This document shows positions 1 to 9,187 of a DNA stretch of 14,802 nucleotides, in pieces. The stretch is from Methylobacterium sp. (GTDB lineage: Bacteria > Pseudomonadota > Alphaproteobacteria > Rhizobiales > Beijerinckiaceae), in assembly GCA_021154065.1 (NCBI GenBank), contig JAJKJG010000264.1, forward strand, positions 1 through 14,802, read 5' to 3'. Each line of letters begins with the position of its first letter. The stretch's first letter is position 1. The position numbers and the translations under genes are program-made. The notes beneath the pieces are model-generated. The model ran no database searches, was not told where the DNA came from, and saw nothing but the letters and a program-made list of their open reading frames with translations.

Positions 1-2190
<2,190 letters not shown>

Positions 2191-2192
<2 letters not shown>

Positions 2193-2227
2193 TCGGGCCT
2201 CGGGCGCCCAGATCGACGCGCCCGATC
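2191..2227. repeat. Inverted repeat in the coxA-ctaB spacer
   Basis: The 123-bp spacer between coxA and ctaB has no gene. It contains GATCGGGC (2191-2198), which overlaps the coxA stop codon, and its perfect complement GCCCGATC (2220-2227). A competing 7-bp pair, TCGGGCG (2200-2206) with CGCCCGA (2219-2225), uses the same right arm. No T-run follows, so this is not a standard terminator. It could stabilise a processed mRNA end or be chance pairing in GC-rich DNA. Confidence 0.3.
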
Positions 2228-2315
2228 CGGCCCACGCTTTCAGGCAGGGAGAGGCTTTCCAGGCATCTGGCCGTTTCGGGCCGGCCATGCCAAAATCCCG
2301 GAGCCTGACCTTGCG

Positions 2316-3281
2316 ATGAGCGCGGCGACCAGCTTGACCCACACCGTACCCGGCGAGACCCTCGCGGCCTCCGCGGCCATGTCCGGCGGCGAGGTCTCCG
2401 ACTACATCGCCCTCCTGAAGCCGCGGGTGATGTCGCTCGTCGTGTTCACGGCGCTTGTCGGCATGGCCGTCGCGCACGCGCCGGCAAGCCCCGTCATCGC
2501 CTTCGCCTCGCTCGTCATGATCGCCGTCGGAGCGGGGGCTGCCGGCTGCCTCAACATGTGGTGGGACGCCGATGTCGACGCGCTGATGACGCGCACCCGC
2601 AAGCGGCCGATCCCGGACGGGCGCATCCGGCCGGAGGAGGCGCTGGCCTTCGGCATGACGCTTGCCGTCGGCTCGGTGCTGGCGCTCGGGCTTGTCGCCA
2701 ACTGGCTCGCCGCCGCCTTCCTTGCCTTCACGATCTTCTTCTACGTCGTCGTCTACTCGATCGGGCTGAAGCGCTGGACGGCGCAGAACATCGTCATCGG
2801 CGGCGCCGCCGGCGCCTTCCCGCCGATGATCGGCGAGGCCGCGGTCTCGGGCACGGTGTCGATTGAGACCTTCATCCTCTTCGCCATCATCTTCCTGTGG
2901 ACGCCGCCGCACTTCTGGGCGCTCGCGCTCGTGAAATCGGCGGACTACGCGCGCGCCGGCATCCCGATGCTGCCGAACGTCGCCGGCCCGGCCGCGACGC
3001 GGCGGCAGATCCTGCTCTACACGCTGGTGCTCGCGCCGGTCGGGGTGGTCCCGGTCACGGCGGGCTTCGCCGGGCTTGCCTACGCGGTCGTCTCGGTGCT
3101 CGGCGGGCTCGCCATGCTGGCGCTGGCCCTTAAGGTGTACAGGGTCCGCGAGGGCGAGCCGGCGATGCGGGCGGCGCAGCAGCTCTTCGGCTTCTCGATC
3201 CTGTACCTGTTCCTGCTCTTCGCCGCTCTCCTCGCCGAGCATGGGCTCGGGCTCCTGCGCCCGCTCGGATTGCCGGCGTGA
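2316..3281 (+). CDS. ctaB: Protohaem IX farnesyltransferase (haem O synthase)
   Basis: This inner-membrane UbiA-type prenyltransferase adds a farnesyl group to haem B to make haem O, the precursor of the haem A used by CoxA. The protein has 321 residues and about nine hydrophobic helices. The N-terminal part carries [20 protein letters not shown] (residues 30-49), typical of the family. The Asp-rich substrate/Mg site lies at residues 80-88 (NMWWDADVD), followed by the conserved [10 protein letters not shown] second signature, [12 protein letters not shown], lies in the middle of the protein. The ATG at 2316 has GGAG 12 nt upstream (2300-2303). The stop codon overlaps the GTG start of the next gene (GTGA, 3278-3281). 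The partner enzyme for the haem O to haem A step (CtaA) is not in the window. Confidence 0.98.
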   Translation: MSAATSLTHTVPGETLAASAAMSGGEVSDYIALLKPRVMSLVVFTALVGMAVAHAPASPVIAFASLVMIAVGAGAAGCLNMWWDADVDALMTRTRKRPIPDGRIRPEEALAFGMTLAVGSVLALGLVANWLAAAFLAFTIFFYVVVYSIGLKRWTAQNIVIGGAAGAFPPMIGEAAVSGTVSIETFILFAIIFLWTPPHFWALALVKSADYARAGIPMLPNVAGPAATRRQILLYTLVLAPVGVVPVTAGFAGLAYAVVSVLGGLAMLALALKVYRVREGEPAMRAAQQLFGFSILYLFLLFAALLAEHGLGLLRPLGLPA

Positions 3282-3442
3282 GCGCCGACGAGCGAAGACC
3301 GCGGCCACTGAGCCCGGAAGCGGCGAAACGCCGCCGCTCGCGCTCGATCGCGATCGCGCTGGCGCTCGCCGCCCTTGCCCTCCTCTTCTACGTCGTGACC
3401 ATTGCCAAGATGGGCCCGCAGGTGTTGAACCGCCCGCTATGA
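3278..3442 (+). CDS. coxF: CoxF-type small single-TM protein of the cox operon
   Basis: A 54-residue protein starts at GTG 3278, overlapping the ctaB stop by four bases (GTGA), and ends at TGA 3440-3442, overlapping the ATG of ctaG by four bases (ATGA). It has a basic cytoplasmic N-terminus ([10 protein letters not shown]), one hydrophobic helix at about residues 24-41, and the tail [18 protein letters not shown]. Small proteins with this tail occupy the ctaB-ctaG gap in many alphaproteobacterial cox operons and are often called CoxF or left unannotated. The exact biochemical role is not established to my knowledge. Position suggests a part in CuB-site or haem insertion alongside CtaG, which is inference. 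The double 4-bp overlap strongly supports real, coupled translation despite the short length and GTG start. Confidence 0.85.
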   Translation: MSADERRPRPLSPEAAKRRRSRSIAIALALAALALLFYVVTIAKMGPQVLNRPL

Positions 3443-4038
3443 GACCCGCCGCCTGCTCGCGCGATCTCGCCGCCCGCATGCGCCGCACGGCGGCGCTCTG
3501 CGCCGGGCTTGCCGCCGGCATGGTCGGCCTCACCTACGCGTCGGTGCCGCTCTACGGCCTGTTCTGCCGCATCACCGGCTATGACGGGACGCCTCTCTTC
3601 GGAGGCGGGCCTGCGGCCGAGATCCTCGAGCGCACGATCACGGTGCGCTTCGACGCCAATGTCGCGGCCGGGCTCGATTGGCGCTTCACGCCCGAGGCGC
3701 CGCAGGTCGAGGTCAAGCTCGGGGAGGTGCGGACGGTCTTCTACAAGGTCCGCAACGCCGGCCGGACGGCGACCGCCGGCATCGCGACCTTCAACGTGCA
3801 GCCGGGACAGGCGGGCGCGTTCTTCGTCAAGCTGCAGTGCTTCTGCTATGCCGAGCAGACGCTCAAGCCCGGCGAGGAGATCGAGGCCGCCGTCGCCTTC
3901 TACATCGATCCGGCGCTTGCCCGCGACCCGGACGTCAGCGCCATGCCGGGCATCACGCTGTCCTACACCTTCTTCCCATCCCGGAACGGCGAGCCGGTTG
4001 CGACATCGAGTGCCGCCGCGGCCGCCCCGAAACTGTGA
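3439..4038 (+). CDS. ctaG: Cytochrome c oxidase assembly protein CtaG/Cox11 (CuB chaperone)
   Basis: This membrane-anchored periplasmic copper chaperone delivers copper to the CuB site of CoxA. The 199-residue protein has one N-terminal TM helix (about residues 17-36) and an immunoglobulin-like beta domain. The copper-binding CxC is at Cys134-Cys136 (LQCFCYAEQ), and the conserved juxtamembrane cysteine is Cys43 (LYGLFCRITGYDGT). The ending AMPGITLSYTFFP is also typical. The reading frame stays open far upstream, but the ATG at 3439 is chosen because it gives the normal family length and overlaps the coxF stop (ATGA); upstream codons belong to the ctaB and coxF reading frames. The second residue after the CxC phenylalanine is Tyr137 rather than the more common Phe, a conservative change. 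Confidence 0.97.
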   Translation: MRPAACSRDLAARMRRTAALCAGLAAGMVGLTYASVPLYGLFCRITGYDGTPLFGGGPAAEILERTITVRFDANVAAGLDWRFTPEAPQVEVKLGEVRTVFYKVRNAGRTATAGIATFNVQPGQAGAFFVKLQCFCYAEQTLKPGEEIEAAVAFYIDPALARDPDVSAMPGITLSYTFFPSRNGEPVATSSAAAAAPKL

Positions 4039-4108
4039 CCGGCGGCGTGACAACCGCCGCGCTCGCGCTTAAAGCGACGCACGACCGAGGCGACGGAGAG
4101 CCCTGACC

Positions 4109-4978
4109 ATGGCCGAGGCGCACGCCAAGCCCCAGCACGACTACCATCTCGTCGATCCGAGCCCCTGGCCTCTCGTCGGCTCGATCGCGGCCTTCACCAT
4201 GGCGGTCGGCCTTGTCCTGACGATGAAGAGCCTGACGCTCGCCGGCCTCAGGATCGGCCCTTACGTCTTCGGCGCCGGCGTCCTCGGCGTCCTCTACACC
4301 ATGCTGAACTGGTGGCGGAGCGTGATCCGCGAGGCGAGCTACGAGGGCCACCACACCCGCGTCGTGCAGATCAGCCACCGCTACGGCATGATCTTCTTCA
4401 TCGCCTCGGAGGTGATGTTCTTCGTCGCCTGGTTCTGGGCCTTCTTCGACGCCTCGCTCTATCCGAACGACCCGATCCAGTTTTCCCGCACCGAGCTCAC
4501 CGGCGGGCACTGGCCGCCGAAGGGCATCGAGACCTTCGACCCCTGGCACCTGCCGCTCCTCAACACCCTCATCCTCCTGACCTCCGGGACGACGGTGACC
4601 TGGGCCCACCACGCGCTCCTGCACGACGACCGCAAAGGCCTGAAATGGGGCCTGTGGCTGACGATCGGCCTCGGCATGCTCTTCACCTGCGTCCAGGCCT
4701 ACGAGTACGGCCACGCCGCCTTCGGCTTCAAGGGCAACATCTACGGCGCCACCTTCTTCATGGCGACGGGCTTCCACGGCGCCCATGTCATCATCGGCAC
4801 GGTCTTTCTCGCCGTGTGCCTGTGGCGGACCTACCAGGGCCAGTTCACGCCGCGCCAGCACCTCGGCTTCGAGTTCGCCGCCTGGTATTGGCACTTCGTC
4901 GACGTGGTGTGGCTGTTCCTGTTCTCCTGCATCTATGTCTGGGCAGCGGGCGCCCATGCGGCCGCCGGCGGGCACTGA
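4109..4978 (+). CDS. coxC: Cytochrome c oxidase subunit III
   Basis: Subunit III is a seven-helix membrane protein that binds subunit I and is needed to sustain proton uptake and protect the active site during turnover. At 289 residues it has the usual length. Recognisable motifs are [19 protein letters not shown] at residues 7-25, Glu101 in [17 protein letters not shown], and [14 protein letters not shown] at about 259-272, all signatures of the family. The ATG at 4109 has GGAG at 4095-4098. It follows ctaG after 70 bp; that spacer carries a 6-bp hairpin (CGGCGG 4040-4045 with CCGCCG 4054-4059) but no other recognisable element. Confidence 0.99.
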   Translation: MAEAHAKPQHDYHLVDPSPWPLVGSIAAFTMAVGLVLTMKSLTLAGLRIGPYVFGAGVLGVLYTMLNWWRSVIREASYEGHHTRVVQISHRYGMIFFIASEVMFFVAWFWAFFDASLYPNDPIQFSRTELTGGHWPPKGIETFDPWHLPLLNTLILLTSGTTVTWAHHALLHDDRKGLKWGLWLTIGLGMLFTCVQAYEYGHAAFGFKGNIYGATFFMATGFHGAHVIIGTVFLAVCLWRTYQGQFTPRQHLGFEFAAWYWHFVDVVWLFLFSCIYVWAAGAHAAAGGH

Positions 4979-5005
4979 CGAAAGCCCGGCCGAGAGCGTA
5001 TGATG

Positions 5006-5034
5006 AGGGGCGGCGCGAGCCGCCCTTCGCTTTT
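5006..5034 (+). terminator. Terminator-like hairpin after coxC
   Basis: GGGCGGC (5008-5014) and GCCGCCC (5019-5025) form a perfect 7-bp stem closed by a GCGA tetraloop. The stem can be extended outward by a G-T and an A-T pair. It is followed by TTCGCTTTT, a T-rich though interrupted tail. This is the best intrinsic-terminator candidate in the window. It ends only three bases before the Shine-Dalgarno GGAG (5037-5040) of the DUF983 gene, so it may act as a partial terminator or attenuator separating the oxidase subunit genes from the downstream assembly genes. Confidence 0.5.
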
Positions 5035-5046
5035 CCGGAGCGAGCC

Positions 5047-5466
5047 ATGCCCGACTCTCCCCCGAGCCCTGCCGTCGAGGAGCGCAACAGCAGCCCGCAA
5101 TGGATCCTGTCCGTCGCGGTGCGGTCGGCCTGCCCGCGCTGCGGCAAGGGAAAGCTGTTCGAAGGGTTCCTGACGCTCGCCAAGCGCTGCAACGTCTGCG
5201 GCCTCGACTATTCCTTCGCCGACCCGGCGGACGGTCCGGCGTTCTTCGTCATGATGCTGATGGGCATTCCGGCAACCGCCATCGGCCTTTGGATCGAGCT
5301 GACCTATGACCCGCCGCTCTGGGTTCACGCCGTCACGACCCTCCCCCTGATCCTGATCCTGTGCATCCTGCCCCTGCGCTTCGTCAAAGGCGGGCTCGTC
5401 GCCAGCCAGTACGTCAACAAGGCGGAAGAGACGCGTTTCACGATCGAGCCGAAGAATCCCGGTTGA
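5047..5466 (+). CDS. DUF983 zinc-ribbon membrane protein of the cox locus
   Basis: A 139-residue protein of the DUF983 family, which commonly sits between coxC and surf1 in alphaproteobacteria. Two CxxC pairs, Cys29/Cys32 (CPRCGKGKLF) and Cys48/Cys51 (CNVCGLDYSF), form a probable cytoplasmic zinc ribbon. They are followed by the family motif ADPADGPAFFV and two hydrophobic helices at about residues 65-85 and 92-112. The function is unknown; its location suggests oxidase biogenesis. The ATG at 5047 has a good ribosome site, GGAG at 5037-5040, six bases away. surf1 begins 21 bp after the stop, so the two are very likely co-transcribed. The family call is firm, the role inferred. Confidence 0.93.
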   Translation: MPDSPPSPAVEERNSSPQWILSVAVRSACPRCGKGKLFEGFLTLAKRCNVCGLDYSFADPADGPAFFVMMLMGIPATAIGLWIELTYDPPLWVHAVTTLPLILILCILPLRFVKGGLVASQYVNKAEETRFTIEPKNPG

Positions 5467-5487
5467 ATCTCGATTAAGTCCTCCATC

Positions 5488-6285
5488 GTGCTCGGGAATG
5501 ACGCCTCAGGCAGGGCTGCGACGGCGCAATCCTTGCGGCGGCTGATCCTGCCGGCGCTTGCGGCGTTGATAGGGTTCGCCGTGCTCGTCTCGCTCGGGAC
5601 CTGGCAGCTGCAGCGCCGGGCCTGGAAGCTCGACCTGATCGAGAGGATCGAGGCGCGCGCCTACGCGACGCCTGGTGCGCTGCCGCCCGAGTCGGAGTGG
5701 GCGGCATGGTCGCCGCAAGCCCAGGAATACCGGCGGGTGCGCGTCACCGGGCGCTTCCTCTACGACAAGGAGGCGCCCGTGCACGGGCTTCTGCCGGGTC
5801 CCCAGCCCGGCCAGCCGATCCAGGGCTTCTACCTCCTTACGCCGCTCGAGCTCCGGGACGGCTCGGTCGTCATCGTCAACCGCGGCTTCGTGCCGACCGA
5901 GCTGCGCGACCCGGGACGCCGGCCCGGCTCCGATCCGGCCGGCGAGGTAACCTTCACGGGGCTGATGCGAGCCCCGGAGAAGCGCGGCTGGTTCGTGCCC
6001 GAGAACGACCCGGCTCGGAACGTCTGGTTCACGCGCGACGCCGACGAGATCGCGCGCGCGAAAGGGCTTGCCCGGGTTGCACCCTTCCTCATCGACGCCG
6101 GGGCCGGCCCCGACGCCGGCGGCTGGCCGAGGGGCGGGCAGACCCGGCTCTCGATCCCGAACGACCACCTGCAATACGCGCTGACCTGGTTCGGGCTCGC
6201 GCTGACCCTTGCCGGCGTCTTCGGCGCCTTCGCCTGGCGTCGGCGGCGGCCGGGCGAGCTTGTTCCCTCGCCGTCCGAGGCGTAA
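5488..6285 (+). CDS. surf1: SURF1 family cytochrome oxidase assembly protein
   Basis: SURF1 (Shy1) proteins help insert or retain haem a in subunit I during oxidase assembly. This 265-residue protein has the classic layout: a TM helix near the N-terminus (about 19-37) running into the signature GTWQLQRRAWKLDLI, a large periplasmic loop with EYRRVRVTGRF and the conserved VIVNRGFVP, then NDHLQYALTWFGLAL leading into a C-terminal TM helix (about 228-249) and an Arg-rich cytoplasmic tail. The GTG at 5488 is the first usual start after the in-frame stop of the DUF983 gene. No strong Shine-Dalgarno is visible, and a TTG at 5533 is a possible alternative. It lies 32 bp before thrC. Confidence 0.95.
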   Translation: MLGNDASGRAATAQSLRRLILPALAALIGFAVLVSLGTWQLQRRAWKLDLIERIEARAYATPGALPPESEWAAWSPQAQEYRRVRVTGRFLYDKEAPVHGLLPGPQPGQPIQGFYLLTPLELRDGSVVIVNRGFVPTELRDPGRRPGSDPAGEVTFTGLMRAPEKRGWFVPENDPARNVWFTRDADEIARAKGLARVAPFLIDAGAGPDAGGWPRGGQTRLSIPNDHLQYALTWFGLALTLAGVFGAFAWRRRRPGELVPSPSEA

Positions 6286-6317
6286 GGTCCGCGCCCGATC
6301 TCCCCCCAAGGCCTCCC

Positions 6318-7733
6318 GTGCTGCACGTCTCCACCCGCGGTGAGGCGCCCGCGATCAGCCTCCCCGACGCGCTCCTTGCCGGCCTTGCCCGCGACGGCGG
6401 CCTCTACGTGCCGGAGCGCTGGCCGGCGCTTTCGCGCGACGCCATCGCGGCTTTCGCCGGCAGACGCTACGCCGAGGTCGCGAAAGCCGTCATGGGCGCG
6501 CTCGTCGACGGCGAGATCGCCGCGCCCGATCTCGGCCGCATGATCGCGGCGGCCTACGCCCCGTTCCGCCACCCGTCGGTCGCGCCGCTCGTCCAGATCG
6601 GCGACAACCTCTTCGTGCTCGAGCTTTTCCACGGCCCGACGCTCGCCTTCAAGGACGTGGCGATGCGTCTGTTGGCGCAGCTCATGGACCACGCCCTGAA
6701 GGCGCGCGGCGGCCGCGCCACCATCGTCGGCGCGACCTCGGGCGACACCGGCAGCGCGGCCGTCGACGCCTTCACCGGGCTCGACCAGGTCGACGTCTTC
6801 ATCCTGTTCCCGCACGGGCGCGTCTCCGACGTGCAGCGGCGGCAGATGACGACCGTCGACGCCGCCAACGTGCAGGCCATCGCCGTCGACGGCACCTTCG
6901 ACGATTGCCAGGCGCTCGTGAAGGCGATGTTCAACCACGCGCGTTTTCGCGACGAGCTGCAGCTCTCCGGCGTGAACTCGATCAACTGGGCCCGCATCGC
7001 CGCCCAGACGGTCTATTACTTCACCGCCGCGGTGGCGCTCGGGGGGCCGCATCGTCCGGTGTCGTTCTCGGTGCCGACCGGCAATTTCGGCGACGTGCTC
7101 GCCGGCTTCGTGGCGAAGCGCATGGGCCTGCCGATTGAGCGGCTGATGGTCGCGACCAACGCCAACGACATCCTCGACCGCGCCCTCGCCAGCGGCCGTT
7201 ACGAGATCCGCGGCGTGACGCCGACGACCTCGCCGTCGATGGACATCCAGGTGTCCTCGAACTTCGAGCGCCTGCTGTTCGAGGCCAACGACCGCGATGC
7301 CGCCGCGGTGCGCGGGCTCATGGCGGGCCTGTCGCAGTCGCGTTCCTTCGCGATCGCGCCCGAGCCGCTCGCCCGCATCCGCCGGGATTTCGCCTCCGCG
7401 GCAGTCGACGAGGAAACGGTCGCGCAGGAGATGCGGCGCACCTACGGCGACGCCGGCTACCTCCTTGACCCGCACACGGCGGTCGGCGTCCACGCCGGCC
7501 GGGCGCTCATCGACCGCGACCCGCGCACGCCGGTCATCGCGCTGTCGACCGCCCATCCGGCGAAATTCCCCGACGCCGTCTTGCGCGCGACGGGCGTGCG
7601 GCCGGAGCTGCCGCCGCATCTCGCCGAGCTGATGGACCGGCCCGAGCGCTTCGCGCGCCTCGCGAACGACCAGGCCGCGGTCGAGCGCTTCATCCGCGAG
7701 CGCGCCCGGGTGGTGACGGAAAGGGCCGCATGA
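6318..7733 (+). CDS. thrC: Threonine synthase
   Basis: This PLP enzyme converts O-phosphohomoserine to threonine in the cytoplasm, the last step of threonine synthesis. It has 471 residues, normal for the longer gamma/alphaproteobacterial class. The N-terminus STRGEAPAISLPDALLAGLA (5-24), then DGGLYVP, is typical. PLP-binding Lys112 lies in HGPTLAFKDVAMRLL, the phosphate-binding loop is SGDTGSAA (141-148), and LSGVNSINWARIAAQTVYYF is a further family block. The frame is open far upstream, but the GTG at 6318 is chosen because it gives the canonical N-terminus and has AAGG at 6308-6311, six bases away. Its stop overlaps the start of the peptidase gene (ATGA, 7730-7733). Linkage of this biosynthetic gene to surf1 and the M16 peptidase is a recurrent alphaproteobacterial arrangement. 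Confidence 0.98.
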   Translation: MLHVSTRGEAPAISLPDALLAGLARDGGLYVPERWPALSRDAIAAFAGRRYAEVAKAVMGALVDGEIAAPDLGRMIAAAYAPFRHPSVAPLVQIGDNLFVLELFHGPTLAFKDVAMRLLAQLMDHALKARGGRATIVGATSGDTGSAAVDAFTGLDQVDVFILFPHGRVSDVQRRQMTTVDAANVQAIAVDGTFDDCQALVKAMFNHARFRDELQLSGVNSINWARIAAQTVYYFTAAVALGGPHRPVSFSVPTGNFGDVLAGFVAKRMGLPIERLMVATNANDILDRALASGRYEIRGVTPTTSPSMDIQVSSNFERLLFEANDRDAAAVRGLMAGLSQSRSFAIAPEPLARIRRDFASAAVDEETVAQEMRRTYGDAGYLLDPHTAVGVHAGRALIDRDPRTPVIALSTAHPAKFPDAVLRATGVRPELPPHLAELMDRPERFARLANDQAAVERFIRERARVVTERAA

Positions 7734-9019
7734 ACCAGCACTTCGTCCGCGAGGCCGACCTCGAGCTCGAGGTCACGACGCTCCCGAACGGCCTGACGGT
7801 CGTGACCGAGCGCATGCCGTACATCAAGACGGCGACGCTCGGCGTCTGGGTCGGGGCGGGGTCGCGCAACGAGCGCGAGGCCGAGCACGGCCTCTCGCAC
7901 CTCATCGAGCACATGGCCTTCAAGGGCACGCGCCGCCGCTCCGCGCGCCGGATCGCCGAGGACATCGAGAACGTCGGCGGCGAGATCAACGCCGCGACCT
8001 CGGTCGAGTTCACGAACTACACGGCGCGCGTCCTCGGCGAGACCATCGACGTCGCGCTCGACGTGCTCGGCGACATTCTGACCGAATCGAGCTTCGAGGA
8101 CAGCGAGCTCGCGCGCGAGAAGGGCGTCATCCTGCAGGAATACGCGGCCGTCGAGGACGACCCCGACGATCTCGTCTTCGACGCCTTCATGGAGACGGCC
8201 TTCGCCGGCCAGGCGATCGGCCGCCCGATCCTCGGCCGGCCCGAGACCATCAAATCCTTCGACGGCGGCACCATCCGGGCCTTCATGGCGCGCGAATACG
8301 CGCCTGAGCGCATGGTGCTCGCCGCCGCCGGCGACGTGCGCCACGACGGCGTCCTCGCCGCGGCCGAGCGCCACTTCGGCGCCCTGCCCGAGGCGCCCCG
8401 GGACGGCGCCGCGCCGGCGTCCTACACCGGCGGCGAGCGGCGCATGCAGCGCCGGCTCGAGCAGGCGAGCCTCGTCCTCGGGCTGCCCGGCTGCTCCTTC
8501 AAGGACCCGGTCTATTACGCCACCCACATGTTCGCCCATGTGCTCGGCGGCGGGCTGACCTCGCGGCTGTGGCACGAGGTCCGCGAGCAGCGCGGCCTCG
8601 CCTACGAGATCGGCGCCTTCCACTGGCCGTTCTCCGACACCGGGCTCTTCGGCATCAGCGCCGGAACCGCCGCCTCCGACCTCGTCGAGCTCGTCGAGGT
8701 GACGCTCGACTGCGCCCGCGCCGCCGTCGCCGACATCGACGAGACCGAGGTCGCGCGGGCGAAGACGCAGCTCAAGGTGGCGCTGCTCGCGGCGCTCGAG
8801 AGCCCGGCCGGCCGGATCGAGCGCAACGCCCGTCAGCTTCTCGCCTGGGGCCGCGTCATCCCGAGCGAGGAGATCGTCGCCAAGGTCGACGCCGTCACCG
8901 TCGACGAGGTTAGAGCCGCCGGGGCGCGCCTTCTCGCCGGGGCGCCGACGGTCGCGGCGATCGGGCCGGTCCGCAAGCTGCCGCCCCTGCCGCAGATCGC
9001 GGCGCGGCTGCGGGGGTGA
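7730..9019 (+). CDS. M16 family zinc peptidase (mitochondrial processing peptidase-like)
   Basis: A 429-residue metallopeptidase of the M16B type, related to the beta subunit of mitochondrial processing peptidase. The inverted zinc motif HxxEH is at His57-His61 (HLIEH), and the third ligand Glu137 (ILQEYAAVEDDPDD) lies exactly 76 residues after His61, as in active members. The second, non-catalytic half carries the conserved Arg/Tyr segment LTSRLWHEVREQRGLAYEIG. There is no signal peptide, so it is probably cytoplasmic. The ATG at 7730 is coupled to the thrC stop and preceded by GGAAAGGG. The physiological substrate is unknown; the enzyme looks catalytically intact. Confidence 0.96.
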   Translation: MNQHFVREADLELEVTTLPNGLTVVTERMPYIKTATLGVWVGAGSRNEREAEHGLSHLIEHMAFKGTRRRSARRIAEDIENVGGEINAATSVEFTNYTARVLGETIDVALDVLGDILTESSFEDSELAREKGVILQEYAAVEDDPDDLVFDAFMETAFAGQAIGRPILGRPETIKSFDGGTIRAFMAREYAPERMVLAAAGDVRHDGVLAAAERHFGALPEAPRDGAAPASYTGGERRMQRRLEQASLVLGLPGCSFKDPVYYATHMFAHVLGGGLTSRLWHEVREQRGLAYEIGAFHWPFSDTGLFGISAGTAASDLVELVEVTLDCARAAVADIDETEVARAKTQLKVALLAALESPAGRIERNARQLLAWGRVIPSEEIVAKVDAVTVDEVRAAGARLLAGAPTVAAIGPVRKLPPLPQIAARLRG

Positions 9020-9187
9020 CGCGTCGCGTCGCGATTTGGCCTCAAAGCGCGACCAAGCAGGGCGGCGCGGCACCACGCTCCAGGCAAACGCCGGGCCCGG
9101 TTTCCTCGGGGGACAGCCGAGGGCCTCGGGGCTCCTCGCCTTGCCCTCAAGCTTGACCACCGATACCACTTGGCTCGAACCGTTTTG

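Noticed and set aside
4040..4059. 6-bp hairpin between ctaG and coxC considered as a terminator
   Set aside because: It is short, has no T-run after it and lies inside a co-directional operon, so termination is not supported.
5829..7619. A 596-codon minus-strand open frame opposite surf1 and thrC
   Set aside because: It is antisense to well-identified genes, with biased composition and no family features.
9141..9181. Possible sigma-70 promoter (TTGCCC or TTGACC at 9141-9158) before the c-di-GMP receptor gene
   Set aside because: No acceptable -10 box lies 16-18 bases downstream of either candidate, so it cannot be supported beyond chance.
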